Assembly: GCA_910575495.1 (NCBI GenBank)
Contig: CAJTFS010000009.1
Span: 1 to 64,000 of the forward strand
Reading direction: 5' to 3'
DNA from: Bacteroidales bacterium
GTDB lineage: Bacteria; Bacteroidota; Bacteroidia; Bacteroidales; Rikenellaceae
DNA length: 64,000 nt
In this document: piece after piece, positions 9,598 to 18,147 of the stretch
Layout of the letters: each line of letters starts with the position of its first letter
Position numbering within the stretch: position 1 is the stretch's first letter
Position numbers and translations under genes: made by a program
The notes under the pieces: generated by a model
What the model saw: the letters and a program-made list of their open reading frames with translations, nothing else
What the model was told of the DNA's origin: nothing
Database searches by the model: none

Positions 9598-10104
9598 CTA
9601 TTTTCTGAGGGCGGCGATGACCTGTTGCGTATGGTCGGCCGCCGGGTCGGTGTAGAGCAGCGTGGGGTTGTTCGACGAGTCGATCACCACCGTGGCGCCG
9701 ATCCGCTTGGCGTAGGCTTCGATGACGGCGAAAACCTGTTTCTGAATGGGCTCGATCAGCTCCACGCGTTTTTTCATCAGCGAGCCCTCCTGCCCGAAGA
9801 GGCTTTGTTGGTATTCGTTGGCCTGTCGTTCGAGGTCGAGGATGGCGTTTTCGCGGGCCTGGCGCGTCGAGGCCGGGAGCGAGGCTTTCTGCGCCATGTA
9901 GGTGTTGTAGTAGTTCTCCACCTCCTCGAACTTCTCGTCCACCTGTTTCTGGTAGATTTCGGCCATGTTGTCGAGCGTCCGGATGGCAGTGTTGTAGGCG
10001 TCGATCGACTTGAAGATTTTTTCGCTGTTGACAACGATGCAGTTCTGGGCCGAGAGCGCAGTGGCGCTCAGAACGAAAGCGGCGAGAAACAGAAGACGTT
10101 TCAT
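9598..10104 (-). CDS. OmpH/Skp family periplasmic chaperone (first copy)
   Basis: A 168-residue exported protein with signal peptide MKRLLFLAAFVLSATALSA, the beta-strand start NCIVVNSEKIFKSIDAYN, a coiled-coil arm (about 45-110) and the closing ATVVIDSSNNPTLLY strand typical of OmpH/Skp. It is a diverged paralog of the next gene 31 nt downstream. The start at 10104 is chosen for its signal peptide; the longer open frame upstream overlaps GC-rich intergenic DNA. Two Skp-like genes after bamA is a common Bacteroidota arrangement. Confidence 0.9.
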   Translation of the reverse strand: MKRLLFLAAFVLSATALSAQNCIVVNSEKIFKSIDAYNTAIRTLDNMAEIYQKQVDEKFEEVENYYNTYMAQKASLPASTRQARENAILDLERQANEYQQSLFGQEGSLMKKRVELIEPIQKQVFAVIEAYAKRIGATVVIDSSNNPTLLYTDPAADHTQQVIAALRK

Positions 10105-10432
10105 GATCCTTGTTTTTAGTGTTATACCGTAGTGTAAATATAACTCTTTTTCTTTCAAATTTATTGCCAAGCGCCTTTTTGTTGAGCGGGCCGGTCGCGT
10201 TCGCGGTGTTTTGCGTCCGGCGGCAGGCTGGTTTTCGGCTTGCCGTTCCGTTTTTGCGTCCGTCCCCGTGTTCGGAGGCTCCCGGCGCTGGTTGCCTTCG
10301 TGGCCGGGGTTCTGCTCGGGGCCGTCCGCTTTTGAGAGCCGTTTTTGGCAGCCGGCCTGTGAAACGGCGTCGGCTCGCCCCCTCCCTTGTCCGTGCTTAG
10401 GCCCCTTCGTTCGCCGCCCGCAGCCGGCGGAT
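10105..10432. other. Intergenic region between bamA and the first ompH gene
   Basis: About 330 bp with no supported gene. The 60 nt next to the ompH start are AT-rich and on the minus strand contain TTATATTTAC, a weak relative of the TAnnTTTG box, so a secondary promoter for the two ompH genes is possible. The rest is GC-rich sequence without clear structure. Confidence 0.4.
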
Positions 10433-13033
10433 TTAGAACTGCTGGCCCATGACGAAGTGGAACTGGCTGCCGCTCTTCTTGGTGCTGTTGGCCGGGGGAT
10501 CGAAGCCGTAGCCCCAGTCGATGCCGAGCATGCCCACCACCGGGAGGTAGAGACGCACGCCGAAGCCGGCCGAACGCTTGATCTTGAAGGGCGAGAAGTC
10601 GCGCCACGAGTCGAAGGCGTTACCGCCTTCAAGGAAGCCCAGGACGTAGATCTGCGACGAGGGTTTCAGGATGACGGGGTAGCGCAGTTCGGCCGTATAC
10701 TTGTTGTAGCCGCACGAGTAGTAGTTGCCCGGGTCGAGGGCGCCGTCTTCGTAACCGCGCATTGCGATGATGTCGATACCGTACATGTTGTAGCCCGTCA
10801 TGCCGTCGCCGCCGACCTCGAACCGCTCGAAAGGCGAGACCTTATGCTTGTTATAGCTGCCCAGGTAGCCCATTTCGGCGCGCAGCATCAGCACCAGGTT
10901 GGAGTTGCGGGTCAGCGCCTGGAACCACTGCGCCTTGAACTGCCACTTGTGGAACTCGATCCAGCGGTAGCGTTCCTGATCGCTCATGGTGGGGCTGCTG
11001 TAGTTCTTGCCGTCCCACAGCGAGTAGGGGAGCGTCGCCTGCACCGAGGCACTGAACTCCGATCCGCGGCGCGGGTAGATGGGCTGGTCGACGGAGTTGC
11101 GGGCCAGCACAACCTTGAACGAAAGCAGGTTGGAGGAGCCGTTCTCCATGATGAACGAGTACCAGTTCTTCAGCGAGTAGCGTTCGTAGCTGGCCTCAGC
11201 ATAGAGCGTGAAGTAGGGGTCGGGCCAGGTCAGACGTTTGCCCAGACCTGCCGCTGCACCGTAGGTGCGGAAGTGGCGCGTGCTCTTCTGCCATACGTAG
11301 TAGGCGTCGTTCTGGTCGGAGAAGTGGGCTTGCAGGGTGAAGGAATTGGGCTTGCGGCCGCCGAGCCAGGGATCGGTGAAGCTCAGCGACAGGGCCTTGT
11401 AGTAGGTGCCGTTGGTCTGTCCCGAGATCGAGAGGCGCTGGTTCTGGCCCATCGGATAGGGACGCCAGGCGCCCTTCTTGAAGAAGTTGCGGATCGAGAG
11501 GTTGTTGAGCGTGATGCCCACCGAGCCCACGAAGGTGCCCGAGCCCCAGCCGCCGGCGATGTTGAACTGGTCGGAGGCCTGTTCTTCGAGCGCCCAGTTG
11601 ATGTCGACCAGTTCGTTCGAGACGGGCCGGATGTCGGGGGCGATGTTCTCGGGGTTGAAGTGGCCCATCGAACCCAGGAGACGCAGCGTGCGCATGAGCA
11701 GCGAGCGGTCGTAGAGTTCGCCGGGGTAGATGCTCATCTCGCGGCGGATCACCTCGTCGTTGACGCGCTGGTTGCCCGTGATGCCTACGTTGTTGATGGT
11801 GAACTGCTTGCCTTCGAAGACCTTCACCTCGATGTCGATCGAGTCGGGCCCGACGATGGTCTCGGCCGGTTCGATCTGCGACATGAGGTAGCCGTTGTTC
11901 TGGTAGAGCGACGACACCGACATGGCCTCCAGGTCGGTCTCTTTCTGGATGCCGAGGCGCTTGTGCATCGTCTTCTTGTCGTAGGTCTCGCCTTTCGAGA
12001 TGCCGAACATGCGCTGCAACTCCTCGGTTTCATAGACCGAGTTGCCCACCCACGAGACGTTGCGGATGTAGTATTTGTTGCCTTCCGAGACTTCGATGTC
12101 GATGCCCAGGCGCCTGGAGTCGATGGGGTAGATCGAATCGCGCACGACCGTGGCGTTGCGGTAGCCGTGGGAGTTGTAGAAATCGATGAGGAGCTCCTTG
12201 TCGTCTTCGAAGTCGGATTCGTTGAGCTTGGTGTTGCGCAGGAAGTTGATCGACTTCTGGTGGGTTTTCTTGAAGGTGCGGCGCAGCCGCTTGTCGGTGA
12301 ACTGTTCGTTGCCCCGGAAGTTGATCTTGCCGATCTTGACCTTGTCCTTCTTGTCGATCCCGAAGATGACGGTCACGGCCTGCGGACGGACCGAGTCGTT
12401 CTCGATGCGCACGTCCACTTCGGCGTTGCGGAATCCCTTTTCGGCCCAGTAGGCCTTGATGAGCTTGATGTTCTTGTCGATGATGTAGTCCGACAGGGCG
12501 CCGCCGCGTTTGAGCTTGAGTTTTTCGAGCAGGTCTTTCTGCTTGCCCTTGGTGATGCCCTCGAACTTCCAGTTCATCACGCGCGGGCGCTCCTGGAGGA
12601 AGACCTGCAGGTCGAGGTTGTCGCCCTCGATCTCGGCGCCGATCTTCACGTCGGAGAAGAAGCGCTGGCTCCACAGGCGCGAAATGGCGTTGGCGATGAA
12701 GTCGCTCGGCAGGTAGACCGAGTCGCCGGCGATGAGTCCCGCCGACGACTTGAGGATCTCGGGGTTGAGATACTTCACGCCGTGGATCTTCACATCGCGG
12801 ATGTAGTAGCGGCGGGGCGTTCCGTCGAATTGGAGCAGGGGCGCATCTTCGGGAAACGGCGTCTCGGCTTCGGACGGTTCCGCGGTTTGTTCGGCGGCCG
12901 GATCGGCGGCCGTGCGTTCGGTTGCCGATCCGGCTTGCGCGGGCTGCTGTGCGAATGTGTCGCGGGCTGCCGGCGCCAGCAGCGCCCAAGCCAGGAATAA
13001 CTTACAGAGTTTATTCATCTGTTTCATCTTCAT
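10433..13033 (-). CDS. bamA: Outer membrane protein assembly factor BamA
   Basis: An 866-residue Omp85 protein, the essential core of the outer-membrane barrel-insertion machine. A signal peptide (about 1-28, ending TFAQ) precedes an acidic linker, five POTRA domains (about 70-460) and the C-terminal barrel with the conserved VGGDGMTGYNMYG segment and the terminal signature FHFVMGQQF ending in Phe. The ATG lies directly after the uppS TAA, so the two are translationally adjacent. Two skp-like genes follow. Length is typical for Bacteroidota BamA. Confidence 0.95.
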   Translation of the reverse strand: MKMKQMNKLCKLFLAWALLAPAARDTFAQQPAQAGSATERTAADPAAEQTAEPSEAETPFPEDAPLLQFDGTPRRYYIRDVKIHGVKYLNPEILKSSAGLIAGDSVYLPSDFIANAISRLWSQRFFSDVKIGAEIEGDNLDLQVFLQERPRVMNWKFEGITKGKQKDLLEKLKLKRGGALSDYIIDKNIKLIKAYWAEKGFRNAEVDVRIENDSVRPQAVTVIFGIDKKDKVKIGKINFRGNEQFTDKRLRRTFKKTHQKSINFLRNTKLNESDFEDDKELLIDFYNSHGYRNATVVRDSIYPIDSRRLGIDIEVSEGNKYYIRNVSWVGNSVYETEELQRMFGISKGETYDKKTMHKRLGIQKETDLEAMSVSSLYQNNGYLMSQIEPAETIVGPDSIDIEVKVFEGKQFTINNVGITGNQRVNDEVIRREMSIYPGELYDRSLLMRTLRLLGSMGHFNPENIAPDIRPVSNELVDINWALEEQASDQFNIAGGWGSGTFVGSVGITLNNLSIRNFFKKGAWRPYPMGQNQRLSISGQTNGTYYKALSLSFTDPWLGGRKPNSFTLQAHFSDQNDAYYVWQKSTRHFRTYGAAAGLGKRLTWPDPYFTLYAEASYERYSLKNWYSFIMENGSSNLLSFKVVLARNSVDQPIYPRRGSEFSASVQATLPYSLWDGKNYSSPTMSDQERYRWIEFHKWQFKAQWFQALTRNSNLVLMLRAEMGYLGSYNKHKVSPFERFEVGGDGMTGYNMYGIDIIAMRGYEDGALDPGNYYSCGYNKYTAELRYPVILKPSSQIYVLGFLEGGNAFDSWRDFSPFKIKRSAGFGVRLYLPVVGMLGIDWGYGFDPPANSTKKSGSQFHFVMGQQF

Positions 13034-13747
13034 TTACTTCACAAGTCCGAACCGACGGTCGCGCCGCGCATACTCTTCGATCGCGCGGTCGAATTCCTCT
13101 TCCGTGAAGTCGGGCCACAGCACCGGCGGGAAGTAGAGTTCGGCATAGGAGGCCTGCCACAGCAGGAAATTGCTCAAACGGCATTCGCCGCTCGTGCGGA
13201 CGACAAGATCGGGATCGGGGTAGGAGGCCGTGTCGAGCGTTGCGGCGATGCGCTGCTCGTCGATCTGCTCCGGCGCCAGCTCGCCTTTCCGGACCTGGCC
13301 GGCAAGCGTACGCACCGCCCGTGCGATCTCGTCGCGCGACGAGTAGTTGAGGGCCAGTATCAGCGTCAGCCGGTCGCAGCCGGCGGTGAGCTCCTCGGCC
13401 CGGGCCAGGTGTTCCTGCACCTTGGCCGAAAAACGGCTGCGGTCGCCGATCATGCGGATGCGGATGCCTTCTTTCTGCATCGACGGGGTTTCGTGGATGA
13501 CGCACTGGCAGAAAAGCTCCATCAGCGCGTCGACCTCTTCGGCCGGCCGGCCCCAGTTCTCGGTCGAGAAGGTGTAGAGCGTCAGGTATTCCACGCCGTG
13601 GCGGATGGCCGCCCGCGCCGAGGTGCGCACCGGTTCGATGCCGGCCGCATGGCCTTCGTGGCGCTCCAGACCGCGGAGCTCGGCCCAGCGGCCGTTGCCG
13701 TCCATGATGATGGCCACATGGCGGGGTATGCGTTTCTCCTGACTCAT
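13034..13747 (-). CDS. uppS: Isoprenyl transferase (undecaprenyl diphosphate synthase)
   Basis: A 237-residue cis-prenyltransferase that makes the C55 lipid carrier for peptidoglycan and O-antigen synthesis. Signature 1, HVAIIMDGNGRWAE, is at about 11-24 with the catalytic Asp, and the C-terminal signatures RTSGECRLSNFLLWQ and YAELYFPPVLWPDF are intact. The start at 13747 (MSQEKRIPRH) is chosen because the promoter box ends only 10 nt upstream. It heads an envelope operon with bamA and two ompH genes. Confidence 0.95.
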   Translation of the reverse strand: MSQEKRIPRHVAIIMDGNGRWAELRGLERHEGHAAGIEPVRTSARAAIRHGVEYLTLYTFSTENWGRPAEEVDALMELFCQCVIHETPSMQKEGIRIRMIGDRSRFSAKVQEHLARAEELTAGCDRLTLILALNYSSRDEIARAVRTLAGQVRKGELAPEQIDEQRIAATLDTASYPDPDLVVRTSGECRLSNFLLWQASYAELYFPPVLWPDFTEEEFDRAIEEYARRDRRFGLVK

Positions 13748-13756
13748 AATAGGGTG

Positions 13757-13787
13757 CAAATATAGGGATTTTGCCGGGTTATTCAAA
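13757..13787 (-). promoter_or_regulatory. Strong Bacteroidota promoter of uppS, near-leaderless
   Basis: On the minus strand TTTG (13784-13787), a 19-nt spacer and TATATTTG (13757-13764) match the consensus exactly. Transcription should begin about 13750-13752, leaving only about 3-6 nt before the ATG at 13747. Confidence 0.7.
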
Positions 13788-13972
13788 GGTGAGCGGTGAA
13801 AAGTGAAAGGTGCAAAGTGTTATTGTGTCCGCTGTCTTGCATTTTCGCAGTCTTCATGCCGGCGGTCCGCCGCGGGAAGAACGGTGCCGGGCGAGAGAAT
13901 CGCAGCCGTCGGTTTCCGGTTTCCCAATTTCCCGCTTTTCGGCGGAGCGCCCGGCCCGGAAATCCGCGCCTT

Positions 13973-14866
13973 TCACTTTTCACTTTTCACTTCTCGTAAG
14001 TCTATGCCCCACATCATCTTGTTACGTAACGTGTCGTAGAAGGATATATTGTGCGGGATGGCCAAAAAGAGGCGTTGTTCGGCGCGCCGCACTTCGAACC
14101 GGGCGTCGGATCCCACGCGGTAGCTGCGGTTGTCGAGTGTGGCGAAGGAGTCGGAGCGCCGTTCGTGGACGCGCAGCTCTATGCGGCTCGTGTCGGGGAT
14201 GACCACCGGGCGCATCGTCAGATTGTGGGGTGCCAGCGGCGAGATGACCAGACAGGCGCACGCCGGAGCCACCACCGGGCCTCCGGCGCTGAGCGAATAG
14301 GCCGTCGACCCCGTGGGAGTCGATACGATGACCCCGTCGCCATGGTAGGTGGCGACCATCTGTCCGTCGACGTAGGTTTCGATCGAGAGCATGTCGGCGC
14401 CGTGGCGTTGGATCGTGAATTCGTTGAGCGCCAGGTTGCTATCGGGGCGCTCCGCGAAGTCGCCCTCTACGCTCAGCATCGTCCGCGGCTGTACGGTCAG
14501 CGCGCCGCGTGCGATCCGGCCGAATATCTGTTCCAGGTCTTCGTTGGGGGCTCCGGTCAGAAAGCCGAGGTGTCCCGCATTGATGCCCAGCACCGGCGTC
14601 GGGGCGCCGCCCAGGCGGTGCACCCCTTCCAGCAGGGTGCCGTCGCCGCCGTAGCACACCATCGTCGTGCCGGCGGGCTGTTTCCCGATGCGGGCGCCGT
14701 AGGTTTCCGATGCGGGAATGTCGCGCCCGGTCAGCGTGCGCAACTCGGCGGCGAACTCTTCGTTGACGTCGTAGTCGAGGCCGCACCGGTCGAGCGCATC
14801 GAGCAGGCGGCGAAGTTCTTCGGCGCTGCGGCCGGGCTGGCTGCGGGAAAAAAGTAGGATTTTCAT
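13973..14866 (-). CDS. nadK: NAD kinase
   Basis: A 297-residue ATP-NAD kinase that makes NADP. GGDGTLLEG at 73-81 is the catalytic GGDG motif, NAGHLGFL follows at about 95-102, and the conserved GDGVIVSTPTGSTAYSLSAGGP loop region is intact in the second half (starting near residue 175). The start at 14866 (MKILLFSRSQPG) fits the family; an upstream extension in the same frame does not. Cytoplasmic. It is divergent from pdxJ. Confidence 0.95.
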   Translation of the reverse strand: MKILLFSRSQPGRSAEELRRLLDALDRCGLDYDVNEEFAAELRTLTGRDIPASETYGARIGKQPAGTTMVCYGGDGTLLEGVHRLGGAPTPVLGINAGHLGFLTGAPNEDLEQIFGRIARGALTVQPRTMLSVEGDFAERPDSNLALNEFTIQRHGADMLSIETYVDGQMVATYHGDGVIVSTPTGSTAYSLSAGGPVVAPACACLVISPLAPHNLTMRPVVIPDTSRIELRVHERRSDSFATLDNRSYRVGSDARFEVRRAEQRLFLAIPHNISFYDTLRNKMMWGIDLREVKSEK

Positions 14867-14958
14867 CGGCGGAGTTCCGAAAAAATAAGTAACTTTACCA
14901 CGTCGCAGCGTTGGCGGCGGCGCGTTGCATCCGTGCAACATGCAAATATAGTGTTTTT

Positions 14959-15681
14959 ATGACAAAGTTGAGTGTCAATATCAACAAGATTGCCGTCATC
15001 CGCAATTCGCGCGGCGGCAACTGTCCCGACGTCGTGCGGGCCGCTCTCGACATCGAGCGCTTCGGCGCCGACGGCATCACGGTCCATCCGCGGCCCGATG
15101 CGCGGCACATCCGCCACGACGACGTGCGTGCCCTGAAACGGGTGCTTGCAACCGAACTCAACATCGAGGGCAACCCCGTGCCGGCGTTCGTCGATCTGGT
15201 GCTGGAGGTCGTTCCCGCGCAGGTCACGCTGGTGCCCGACGCGCCCGACGCCCTCACGTCCAATGCCGGCTGGAATACCGTTGCCCACCGCGATTTCCTC
15301 ACGGAGGTGACGGCCCGTTTCCACGAGCGGGGCATCCGCGTTTCGCACTTCGTCGATCCCGATCCCGCGATGGTCGCCGGCGCCAAGGCGTGCGGCGCCG
15401 ACCGGATCGAACTCTATACCGAGGCCTATGCGCGCCTCTTTCCCGCCGGCCGCGAGGCCGCTGTCGCTCCTTACGTAGCGGCCGCCGAGGAGGCGCGCCG
15501 GCAGGAACTGGGGCTCAACGCGGGTCATGACCTCTCGTTGGAGAATCTCGCCTATTTCGTCGAACGCATTCCGTGGACCGACGAGGTCTCGATCGGCCAT
15601 GCCCTCATCAGCGATGCGCTCTACTACGGGCTCGAAAATACCGTGCAGCTCTACAAGCGTCAGCTCAAAAACAGCCGTTAG
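14959..15681 (+). CDS. pdxJ: Pyridoxine 5'-phosphate synthase
   Basis: A 240-residue PdxJ, which condenses 1-deoxyxylulose 5-phosphate with aminoacetone phosphate to form pyridoxine phosphate (vitamin B6). The start [18 protein letters not shown], the [16 protein letters not shown] loop, and the C-terminal [11 protein letters not shown] and [16 protein letters not shown] region ([16 protein letters not shown]) are all family hallmarks. It is followed after only 4 nt by the nucleotidyltransferase gene. Confidence 0.95.
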   Translation: MTKLSVNINKIAVIRNSRGGNCPDVVRAALDIERFGADGITVHPRPDARHIRHDDVRALKRVLATELNIEGNPVPAFVDLVLEVVPAQVTLVPDAPDALTSNAGWNTVAHRDFLTEVTARFHERGIRVSHFVDPDPAMVAGAKACGADRIELYTEAYARLFPAGREAAVAPYVAAAEEARRQELGLNAGHDLSLENLAYFVERIPWTDEVSIGHALISDALYYGLENTVQLYKRQLKNSR

Positions 15682-15685
15682 CCGC

Positions 15686-17095
15686 GTGCCGCTCTCCGAT
15701 CCCATATTCCGCCGCATTTCGCGCCTGGCCGACGAGCAGGGCGTGCGGGCGTTCGTGGTCGGGGGCTATGTCCGCGACCATTATCTGCGGCGCCCCTCGA
15801 CCGACATCGACGTGGTGGTGGTCGGCTCCGGCATCGCGCTGGCCGAAGCCCTGGGCCGCGAACTGCATGCCAAAGTATCGGTTTTCAAGACTTTCGGCAC
15901 CGCCATGCTCCGGGCCCGGGGCATCGAGGTGGAGTTCGTCGGTGCGCGCCGCGAGTCCTATTCGCACGATTCGCGCAAACCCCAGGTCGAAGCCGGAACG
16001 CTCGAAGACGACCAGCGGCGCCGCGACTTCACCATCAATGCGCTGGCCTGGTCGCTCAACGGCGATTCGTTCGGCGAGCTGGTCGATCCTTTCGGCGGAC
16101 TCGACGATCTGGACGCCTGCATCATCCGCACGCCGTGCGACCCCGACGTCACCTTTTCGGACGACCCCCTGCGCATGATGCGGGCCGTGCGCTTCGCCGC
16201 ACAGCTGGGTTTCACTATCGAGGAGGAGACTTTCGATGCGATCCGCCGCAACGCGGCCCGCATCCGCATCGTCTCGCGCGAGCGCATCATGACGGAACTC
16301 AACAAGATCGTCCTTTCGCCGGTGCCCTCCATGGGTTTCGAGCTGCTGGAGCTTACGGGACTTCTCGAACTTGTCTTTCCGGAGCTGCACCGGCTCAAGG
16401 GGGTGGAGCGCCGCGGCAAGCATGCCCACAAGGACAATTTTGTCCATACGCTCAAGGTCCTCGACAACGTGGCGCGCCGTTCCGGCGATCTGTGGCTGCG
16501 GTGGGCCGCCCTGCTCCACGACATCGCCAAGCCGCAGACCAAGGCCTTCGATCCGCGCGTCGGCTGGACGTTCCACGGGCACGAAGTGCTCGGTTCGAAG
16601 ATGGTGCCGGCCGTTTTCCGGCAGTTGAAACTGCCGCTCAACGAACACATGAAGTTCGTGCAGAAGCTGGTGTTCCTCCATCTGCGCCCCATCATTCTCT
16701 CCGAAGACCTGGTCACCGACTCGGCCGTGCGGCGTCTGCTTTTCGAGGCGGGCGACGACATCGAGGCGCTCATGACCCTTTGCGAGGCCGACATCACCTC
16801 GGGCATCGATGCCAAGGTCAAGCGCTACATGGCCAACTTCGAGCTGGTGCGCCGCAAGATGAAGGACCTGGAGGAGCGCGACCGCATCCGCAACTTCCAG
16901 CCGCCGATCACGGGCGAAATCATCATGAAGACCTACAACATCGGTCCCTCGCGCGTCATCGGCGAGATCAAGGAGGTCATCAAGAACGCCATTCTCGACG
17001 GCGAAATCCCCAATGATTACGACGCGGCCTTCGAGCTCATGCGCCGTCTCGCCGCCGAACGGGGATTGGTTTTCCCCGGCCCGGAAGAAGCATAG
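15686..17095 (+). CDS. cca: CCA tRNA nucleotidyltransferase / poly(A)-polymerase-type HD protein
   Basis: A 469-residue class II nucleotidyltransferase. GGYVRDHYL at about 25-33 and the metal-binding STDIDVVVVG are followed by the RRDFTINALAW motif (about 113-123), the DPLRMMRAVRFAAQLGF neck motif, and an HD domain (KDNFVHTLKVLDN...WAALLHDIAKP). This layout is that of tRNA CCA-adding enzymes of Bacteroidota. The best start is a GTG at 15686, 4 nt after the pdxJ stop; no in-frame ATG fits the family start. CCA-adding versus poly(A) activity cannot be told from sequence. Confidence 0.88.
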   Translation: MPLSDPIFRRISRLADEQGVRAFVVGGYVRDHYLRRPSTDIDVVVVGSGIALAEALGRELHAKVSVFKTFGTAMLRARGIEVEFVGARRESYSHDSRKPQVEAGTLEDDQRRRDFTINALAWSLNGDSFGELVDPFGGLDDLDACIIRTPCDPDVTFSDDPLRMMRAVRFAAQLGFTIEEETFDAIRRNAARIRIVSRERIMTELNKIVLSPVPSMGFELLELTGLLELVFPELHRLKGVERRGKHAHKDNFVHTLKVLDNVARRSGDLWLRWAALLHDIAKPQTKAFDPRVGWTFHGHEVLGSKMVPAVFRQLKLPLNEHMKFVQKLVFLHLRPIILSEDLVTDSAVRRLLFEAGDDIEALMTLCEADITSGIDAKVKRYMANFELVRRKMKDLEERDRIRNFQPPITGEIIMKTYNIGPSRVIGEIKEVIKNAILDGEIPNDYDAAFELMRRLAAERGLVFPGPEEA

Positions 17096-17145
17096 GCTCT
17101 CGGAGCCCTTCAGCCGATATTCCGTTCAATACCAATTTTTATCCT

Positions 17146-17421
17146 ATGAAAACCGACCTTTATACCAAAGCGATCCTTACCGTCATTGCCGTTTGTCTGG
17201 TGCTGATCGTGCTTCGCGACATTCCGTTCGTTACGCCTGCCAAGGCTGATCCGCTTCCCGCTCCTGCCGCGGCGGCCTATTTGTCCAGCGAGGTGGTCAA
17301 TGTCCGCATCGTCGAGATGCCCCGTGTGGAGGTCTGCGCTCCTTTCAGCGGTTTCGAGGTCGATGTCCGCGACATGCCCGGCCTCGACATCGACCGCATG
17401 CCGTCGATCAGCGTGCGGTAG
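17146..17421 (+). CDS. Small membrane-anchored protein of unknown function
   Basis: 91 residues. MKTDLYTKAILTVIAVCLVLIV is a single N-terminal membrane segment with a positive cytoplasmic end, followed by a low-complexity Pro/Ala linker (about 33-43) and an extracytoplasmic tail rich in paired Val/Asp/Met (VDVRDMPGLDIDRMP). I do not recognise a family beyond its likeness to small anchored proteins of Bacteroidales. It is 50 nt downstream of cca and is closed by a perfect terminator, which supports its being a real gene. Confidence 0.65.
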   Translation: MKTDLYTKAILTVIAVCLVLIVLRDIPFVTPAKADPLPAPAAAAYLSSEVVNVRIVEMPRVEVCAPFSGFEVDVRDMPGLDIDRMPSISVR

Positions 17422-17438
17422 GTCTCTGCACAGATACG

Positions 17439-17483
17439 CCGAGGGGATAATTCCTGCAAACGGAATTATCCCCTCGGTTTTTC
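17439..17483 (+). terminator. Perfect rho-independent terminator
   Basis: CCGAGGGGATAATTCC (17439-17454), a 7-nt loop, GGAATTATCCCCTCGG (17462-17477), then TTTTTC. It ends the pdxJ-cca-small protein unit. Confidence 0.92.
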
Positions 17484-17511
17484 TTGGGCGGCCGACGCTC
17501 TGCCGTATCTC

Positions 17512-17932
17512 GTCCTCCCTTGTGACCGGGAGGGGTGCAAAAACAAGGGATCGAACTTTCGTTCGGCCCCTTTGGTAGCGGGAGGAGGATTGACTTCGCT
17601 TCGCTTGTCTTCGGTCTGTCGTCGTTCGGCAAAGCGCGGACGGGTCCGGCTCTGCGCTCACTCCTAAGACCGTCCGAACCTGCGGTTCTCGTCCTCCCTT
17701 GTGGCCGGGAGGGGTGCAAAAAACAAGGGACCGAACTTTCGTTCGGTCCCTTTGGTAGCGGGAGGAGGATTGACTTCGCTTCGCTTGTCTTCGGTCTGTC
17801 GTCGTTCGGCAAAGCGCGGACGGGTCCGGCTCTGCGCTCACTCCTAAGACCGTCCGAACCTGCGGTTCTCGTCCTCCCTTGTGGCCGGGAGGGTTGCAAA
17901 AAACAAGGGACCGAACTTTCGTTCGGCCCCTT
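17512..17932. repeat. Tandem repeat of about 180 bp carrying tRNA-fMet 3' end and terminator
   Basis: Copies start at 17512, 17691 and 17871 (unit 179-180 bp; the third runs into the intact tRNA). Each has GTCCTCCCTTGTG, the hairpin GGGACCGAAC-TTTC-GTTCGGTCCC with small changes, then TTTGGTAGCGGGAGGAGGA, which is the 3' end of the tRNA-fMet gene in reverse. Copies 1 and 2 then carry about 110 bp of unrelated sequence. The tRNA tail and its terminator have thus been tandemly duplicated downstream of the tRNA. No gene is called inside. Confidence 0.88.
17898..17932 (-). terminator. Terminator of tRNA-fMet (third copy of the repeat)
   Basis: On the minus strand GGGGCCGAAC, loop GAAA, GTTCGGTCCC and then TTGTTTTTTG follow the CCA end of the tRNA directly. 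One base of the stem differs from the perfect palindrome in copy 2 of the repeat. Confidence 0.75.
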
Positions 17933-18008
17933 TGGTAGCGGGAGGAGGACTCGAACCTCCGACCTCCGGGTTATGAGCCCGACGAGCTGCCAACTGCTCT
18001 ATCCCGCG
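17933..18008 (-). tRNA. tRNA-fMet (initiator), anticodon CAT
   Basis: A full cloverleaf on the minus strand, from CGCGGGATAGAGCAG to CCGCTACCA, with encoded CCA. The anticodon loop CTCATAA puts CAT at 17973-17975. Two initiator marks are present: no Watson-Crick pair at 1-72 (C opposite T), and three consecutive G-C pairs closing the anticodon stem (GGG/CCC). The T arm GGAGGTTCGAGTCCTCC is intact. Confidence 0.95.
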
Positions 18009-18147
18009 CTATATCGTAAGATGAATCTGTCGTTTCGACACTGCAAAGGTAATACAAAAAACGGGCTTTGCAAAATAAAATTTCCGTCTGACGGGCACAG
18101 CTCCGCATAGGGTGCTGCCATGCAGGAAGTTAACCCGTCGAAAAAAA

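Noticed and set aside
17512..17932. Possible CRISPR array, because of repeated units beside a tRNA
   Set aside because: Units are about 180 bp with no short repeat and unique spacers; they are tandem duplications of the tRNA tail and terminator.
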